Origin: Verrucomicrobiales bacterium
GTDB taxonomy: Bacteria > Verrucomicrobiota > Verrucomicrobiia > Verrucomicrobiales > DEV007
Assembly: GCA_016795385.1 (NCBI GenBank)
Contig: JAEUHI010000005.1
Span: 23,644 to 87,643 of the forward strand
DNA length: 64,000 nt
Reading direction: 5' to 3'
Shown: positions 60,569-64,000 of the stretch, in pieces
Layout: every line of letters starts with the position of its first letter
How positions within the stretch are numbered: the stretch's first letter is position 1
Made by a program: the position numbers and the translations under genes
Notes under the pieces: generated by a model
What the model saw: the letters and a program-made list of their open reading frames with translations, nothing else
What the model was told of the DNA's origin: nothing
The model's database searches: none

Positions 60569-61828
60569 ATGAGCACCTACACCTCCGGCAAACATCTCTC
60601 CCGTCGCACCGTCCTGCGTGGTGCGGGCGTGTCTCTCGCCCTGCCCCTGCTCGAGGCGATGCGTCCGGCCTTCGCCAAAGCCGTCGAGGAAAAGAAGGCG
60701 AAACGTTTTGTCGGCGTCAGTCTCGCCCTCGGCCTCCACAATCCGAATCTCGTCCCCGAAGGCGCCGGGCGCGACTACCAGCCTTCGCGCTACCTGCGTT
60801 CGCTCCAGGATCTGCGCGGGGATTTCACGGTGGTGTCGGGCTCTTCCCACCCGGGCGTCACCGGCGGCCACTCCGCCGAGGGCAGCATCTTTTCAGCGTG
60901 CCCCAACATGCGCGGCACCACCTCGCGCAACACGATCTCGCTCGATCAACTCATGGCGAAACACCTCGGGCACGAGACGCGTTTTCCCTCGCTCGTCCTC
61001 AATACCGCGCGCGAGTCGAGCCCGTCCTACACCGAGACCGGCGCGATGATCCCGGCCGAGAACGACGCGATCCGGCTCTTCACCCGCCTTTTCGTCGATG
61101 ACAAACCCGCCGAGCGCGAACGCCAGGCCGAGCTGATCCGCCAAGGCCGCAGCGTGATGGACGCCGTCGCCGCCGAAGCCAAGGCCCTGCAGCGCGAAGT
61201 CGGCGCGTCCGACCGTGACAAGCTCGACGCGTGGTTCACCGGCGTGCGCGATCTCGAGCAGCGCCTCGTCGCGAACGAGGCCTGGGTGAACCGGCCGAAA
61301 CCCAAGGTCGATCTCGCCAAACCCGCCGCCATCCCGCGCGACAACGAGGTCGCCGTGCAGCGGATCTTTCTCGACATCGTTCACCTCGCCCTCGCGACCG
61401 ATTCGACGCGCTTCATCACCCTGCACGTCACCGGCAACAACGTGAACGGCATCGAAGGGGTCGACGAGAGTTATCACAATCTCAGCCACCACGGGATGGA
61501 TGATGAAAAGCTGCGCCAGCTCGCCGTCGTCGAGCAGGCGGCGATGGATTCGTGGGGCGACTTCCTCCGCCAGCTCAAGACGGGCGGCCTCCTCGACGAG
61601 ACGATGGTGCTGCTCACTTCGAATCTCGGCAACGCCTCGAGCCACGACAACAAGAACATGCCCGTGCTCTTTGCCGGCGGCGGCTTCCAGCACGGCCAGC
61701 ATCTCGCCTTCGATCAGAAGGACAACCATCCGCTGCCCAATCTCTACCTCAGTGCCCTGCAGCGCCTCGGCCTCGAGGAGGAACGCTTCGCGACCAGCAC
61801 GGGCACGATGACCGGGCTGGAGGCTTGA
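60569..61828 (+). CDS. DUF1552 protein, Tat-exported (second copy)
   Basis: A 419-residue protein, 14 bp after its DUF1592 partner. Twin-arginine leader LSRRTVLRGAGVSLALPLLEA. DUF1552 blocks include GVSLALGLHNPNLVPEGAGR, GHSAEGSIFSACPNMRG, DLEQRLVANEAWVNRP, LALATDSTRFITLHV, HNLSHHGMDDEKL and LTSNLGNASSHDNKNMPVLFAGGGF. Same order and spacing as the pair at 8327-11607 but clearly diverged, so they probably act on different substrates. The reaction is unknown. Confidence 0.85.
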   Translation: MSTYTSGKHLSRRTVLRGAGVSLALPLLEAMRPAFAKAVEEKKAKRFVGVSLALGLHNPNLVPEGAGRDYQPSRYLRSLQDLRGDFTVVSGSSHPGVTGGHSAEGSIFSACPNMRGTTSRNTISLDQLMAKHLGHETRFPSLVLNTARESSPSYTETGAMIPAENDAIRLFTRLFVDDKPAERERQAELIRQGRSVMDAVAAEAKALQREVGASDRDKLDAWFTGVRDLEQRLVANEAWVNRPKPKVDLAKPAAIPRDNEVAVQRIFLDIVHLALATDSTRFITLHVTGNNVNGIEGVDESYHNLSHHGMDDEKLRQLAVVEQAAMDSWGDFLRQLKTGGLLDETMVLLTSNLGNASSHDNKNMPVLFAGGGFQHGQHLAFDQKDNHPLPNLYLSALQRLGLEEERFATSTGTMTGLEA

Positions 61829-62174
61829 GACGTGAGTCGGGTGCGGGCGATCGCGGCGGCACCCATCGCGGGTGTCGTGGGGCGGAGCTCTCCGTTCTTC
61901 TGTTTCAGAAACTACGAGTTCCAAATGGGATGTTGCCTCCATGCCACGATTCCGGTGAAAGCGATATTTCGTTGGACCGTCTTCTAACAGCGCCGATTTG
62001 CTTGAAAATCGTTGACACTCCACCCCAAAACGCGTGATTCTTACACCCAAACTAAACCTCGCCTCCAGCCGAAAGAGTGAAAAATGAATTCCAAAGCAGT
62101 AATGGCAGAAATAGGTCAAATTTCGACTTTTGGGTATAAAACCTACCAAATTTCATAACTCAGGAATTAACACA
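61829..62174. other. Intergenic boundary region (346 bp) with weak promoter candidates
   Basis: GC content falls sharply here, marking the edge of the A+T-richer block that follows. TTGACA (62012-62017) has only a poor -10 17 bp downstream. TATAAA at 62135-62140 lies 35 bp before the vWA start, between two copies of CAAATTTC/CCAAATTTC. CAGGAA at 62161 is a plausible ribosome site for 62175. No gene was recognised. Confidence 0.4.
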
Positions 62175-62855
62175 ATGACTCACGAATTTGAACAACAACC
62201 ATTTGCCAATGCTGAGTTCGCGGAAAACCCCGAGCAACGCTGCCCGTGCCTACTCATCCTTGACACATCAGGTTCAATGTCTGGCCTTCCTATTAAGGAA
62301 TTGAATGATGGCCTCCAGACACTTCGTAATGAATTGCAATCGGACGCTCTGGCAGCGAAACGTGTTGAGGTAGCAGTAATCACATTCGGTCCGGTGGAGA
62401 TAAAGCATGACTTCACAACAATCGACGCCTTTTATCCGGAGGTATTACAGCCCACCGGGGCAACGCCTATGGGGGAAGCCATAACCACAGGGCTCAATCT
62501 GCTACGAGATCGAAAAGAACGCTATAAGTCTAATGGAATCAAATATTATCGTCCGTGGGTTTTCCTCATAACCGACGGAGCTCCAACTGACAACTGGAAA
62601 TCCGCGGCTCAACAAGTTCATTCAGGAGAAGAAAAAAAGGAATTCATGTTCTACGCCGTTGGAGTCGAAGGCGCCGAGTTTGCGACACTCGAAATGATTT
62701 CCGTTCGACAGCCATTAAAGCTTAAAGGCCTTGCGTTCAGCGAACTCTTTTCATGGCTATCCAGCTCGCTTAGCGCTGTTTCGCATTCGACCCCAGGAGA
62801 CGCAGTGCCCTTAGAGAATCCACTGGCACCTAATGGATGGGCGGTCGCAGGTTAA
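62175..62855 (+). CDS. vWA-domain protein, TerY-like
   Basis: The ATG at 62175 (CAGGAA 8 bp upstream) gives 226 residues. A von Willebrand A domain carries the metal-ion-dependent adhesion site: DTSGSMSG (Asp30), the Thr in [10 protein letters not shown], and the Asp in [10 protein letters not shown]. TerY-like vWA proteins occur with a PP2C phosphatase and a Ser/Thr kinase in the TerY-P triad, associated with tellurite-type stress response and defence. Both partners follow at once. Codon use is much A/T-richer than in the preceding genes, suggesting acquisition by transfer. Confidence 0.8.
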   Translation: MTHEFEQQPFANAEFAENPEQRCPCLLILDTSGSMSGLPIKELNDGLQTLRNELQSDALAAKRVEVAVITFGPVEIKHDFTTIDAFYPEVLQPTGATPMGEAITTGLNLLRDRKERYKSNGIKYYRPWVFLITDGAPTDNWKSAAQQVHSGEEKKEFMFYAVGVEGAEFATLEMISVRQPLKLKGLAFSELFSWLSSSLSAVSHSTPGDAVPLENPLAPNGWAVAG

Positions 62856-62856
62856 A

Positions 62857-63615
62857 ATGAACCGTTGGCGTTGGGCAGCCGCTTCCAAGATAGGTACGGC
62901 ACACATAAAACTTGGCACGCGGAAACAGGATACCCTTTACTGTTTTCTTGCTAAAAGCGACCCGCCGATCGCTTGTGCGATTGTCTCAGATGGCGCTGGC
63001 AGCGCAAGATTCGGAGGCGAGGGCGCAGCCATTGTGTGCCGCACATTATCAGTTTCGATCCGAGAATACTTTCGCCAAACGGATTCAATGCCCGACGAAC
63101 CTGCCTTTTGGAGTTGGGTTGATAACATTCGCGATCGGCTGTCCTTCGCTGCCAAAAAGCGAGACGTTTCTCGGCAAGCATTCGCCTCAACACTAATTGT
63201 CCTTATCGCATCGGAAGCGTCTTGCGTCGTCGCACACATTGGCGATGGCGCCGTCGTTGCGAGAGATAAATCGGGATCGTGGAAGACTCTCTCAAGACCC
63301 GAAAACGGGGAATACGCTTCCACTACATATTTTGTAACGCAGGACCCTCATCCAAAAATGCGCTTGTCTCTGCACGAAGACTCATTTGACGCATTTGCGG
63401 TCTTCACAGACGGCATCGAATGCATCGCCTTAGACGCTCAAACATCAGATCCATTCGTCGGGTTCTTTAATCCAATGCTCTCACCTCTTGATAGATCCGC
63501 CGCTTTCGGAAATGACCGAACACTCTCCCAGAAGCTAGGGGAATATCTGTTGAGCGCCGGAATCTGCGAGCGGACAGATGACGACAAGAGTTTGATCTTG
63601 ATCTCTTCGGCATGA
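62857..63615 (+). CDS. PP2C-like protein phosphatase of TerY-P triad
   Basis: The ATG at 62857, right after the vWA stop, gives 252 residues. PP2C motifs: CAIVSDGAGSARFGGEGAAIV (metal-binding Asp-Gly), VVAHIGDGAVVAR, AVFTDGIE and TDDDKSLILI (late Asp). It would dephosphorylate the kinase or vWA partner. The last codons overlap the start of a kinase gene (ATGA at 63612), confirming the vWA-PP2C-kinase order. The first 20 residues (WAAASKIGTAHIKLGTRKQD) match the substrate-side start of this phosphatase type. Confidence 0.8.
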   Translation: MNRWRWAAASKIGTAHIKLGTRKQDTLYCFLAKSDPPIACAIVSDGAGSARFGGEGAAIVCRTLSVSIREYFRQTDSMPDEPAFWSWVDNIRDRLSFAAKKRDVSRQAFASTLIVLIASEASCVVAHIGDGAVVARDKSGSWKTLSRPENGEYASTTYFVTQDPHPKMRLSLHEDSFDAFAVFTDGIECIALDAQTSDPFVGFFNPMLSPLDRSAAFGNDRTLSQKLGEYLLSAGICERTDDDKSLILISSA

Positions 63616-63694
63616 ATAGATCGGACTTGTATCTGAACAATACCAATCTCATCCTCGAAAAGCGTATAGGAAGGGGGGGGGAGGGCGAGGTCTA
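63612..63694 (+). pseudogene. Ser/Thr kinase remnant of TerY-P triad, interrupted by IS630 insertion
   Basis: The frame starts at the ATGA overlap with the phosphatase and reads 27 residues ending IGRGGEGEV, the glycine-rich ATP loop of a protein kinase, then meets TAG. The next residue of such loops is normally Tyr (VY), so the TA at 63693-63694 would be the first two bases of the Tyr codon. IS630 elements insert into TA, and a transposase of that family follows, so the kinase was cut here. The loop is encoded partly by a run of nine G. Confidence 0.75.
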
Positions 63695-64000
63695 GACCCT
63701 TTGCCAAAATTTTCTTCCGTTACTCGCTATGGGTTCGACAGACTGACTGGACGGTTTCAGGCATCGAGAGCAGTTGCTTGATCGATGCTTCGAGTTTGTC
63801 CGCGAGTTCTTCGGATTGTTTCGTGATGAAGCCCGCGAGGTAGTGGCTCTTGAGGTGTTGCCAAAGTCTTTCGATAGGATTGAAGTCCGGGCTGTAGGGC
63901 GGGAGATAGAGGGGCTTGATGTGGTGCCAGTTTAGCGAGTTGGAATGGTGCCAACTCGCGTTGTCGAGAACGAGCCAGATCGGCTTGCCCTGGTCGGGAA
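63695..64000 (-). mobile_element. IS630-family insertion sequence (partial, continues past window)
   Basis: The visible end begins right after the target TA and starts GACCCTTTGCCAAAATTTTC, the likely terminal inverted repeat. The transposase gene reads inwards from the window edge and stops at 63720, 25 bp from the element end, as in compact IS630 elements. The other end and the second TA lie outside the window. Confidence 0.75.
63720..64000 (-). CDS. IS630-family transposase, C-terminal part
   Basis: Read on the minus strand, the frame enters from the window edge and ends at the TAA 63722-63720, giving about 92 residues. It contains IWLVLDNASWH (second catalytic Asp of the DDE triad) and LYLPPYSPDFNPIERLWQHLK (the last catalytic Glu in NPIE), the hallmark of DDE_3/IS630 transposases. 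The N-terminal helix-turn-helix and first Asp lie beyond the window. Its base composition differs from the flanking host genes. Confidence 0.85.
   Translation of the reverse strand, partial: PDQGKPIWLVLDNASWHHSNSLNWHHIKPLYLPPYSPDFNPIERLWQHLKSHYLAGFITKQSEELADKLEASIKQLLSMPETVQSVCRTHSE

Noticed and set aside
63757..63954. 65-residue minus-strand frame near the window end
   Set aside because: A shifted frame of the IS630 transposase; the neighbouring frame carries the DDE_3 motifs.

Overview
The window is GC-rich and almost fully coding. Its gene content points to the Verrucomicrobiota (or a close PVC relative): two paired DUF1592/DUF1552 loci, a Tat-exported Gfo/Idh/MocA oxidoreductase, an extracytoplasmic sugar-phosphate-isomerase-like protein, a PL1 pectate lyase, a formylglycine-generating-enzyme-like domain protein, and an ECF sigma factor divergent from a Ser/Thr kinase. 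This assignment is inference from gene content. No rRNA, tRNA or CRISPR array was seen. Many genes lack a Shine-Dalgarno sequence and are preceded by A/C-rich leaders.

Layout. 1-1022: end of an alpha/beta hydrolase. 1104-5207: a symmetrical regulatory island. A lectin-bearing Ser/Thr kinase (-) and an ECF sigma factor (+) diverge, and the gene beyond each (an OmpA-like protein; a small secreted protein) is preceded by the same 39-bp promoter-like motif. 5246-8290: secreted SUMF-like protein and pectate lyase. 8327-11607: first DUF1592/DUF1552 pair (-). 11783-25972: housekeeping and envelope genes (FabZ, CPBP protease with TPR-like region, GNAT, Gfo/Idh/MocA, outer-membrane protein, two-domain SGNH protein, MFS carrier, a three-gene membrane/HEAT-like operon, sugar isomerase), plus a MITE-like element at 18412-18590. 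25989-36638: one 3549-residue two-partner-secretion exoprotein made of three very large repeats carrying about 45 IGH(GG) motifs. 36890-39848: an HPr-like protein without the catalytic histidine, a secreted HExxH protein, and gmk-coaC-coaB with coaBC split.

39978-51515 is the most striking region: eleven same-strand genes, most joined by 4-nt ATGA overlaps. They encode a membrane RnfD/NqrB-like domain fused to FG-GAP/ASPIC-UnbV, a Rieske oxygenase, a small membrane protein, two GNAT-like proteins, a GH3 acyl-adenylating amide synthetase, two membrane desaturases, an AurF-type diiron N-oxygenase, a hexapeptide acyltransferase and an NTF2-like protein. No carrier protein, PKS or NRPS is present. 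I read it as a candidate undescribed pathway making an oxidised, unsaturated fatty amide or lipid.

51631-61828: glycine-zipper lipoprotein, AI-2E-type permease with an extra C-terminal domain, a second OmpA protein, an MFS carrier, a two-gene AAA ATPase/TOPRIM-like module and a second DUF1592/DUF1552 pair. 62175-64000 is visibly richer in A+T and looks acquired: a TerY-P type stress or defence triad (vWA, PP2C, kinase) whose kinase is cut after its glycine-rich loop by an IS630-family element inserted in the TA of the expected VY tyrosine codon. The element runs off the window end.
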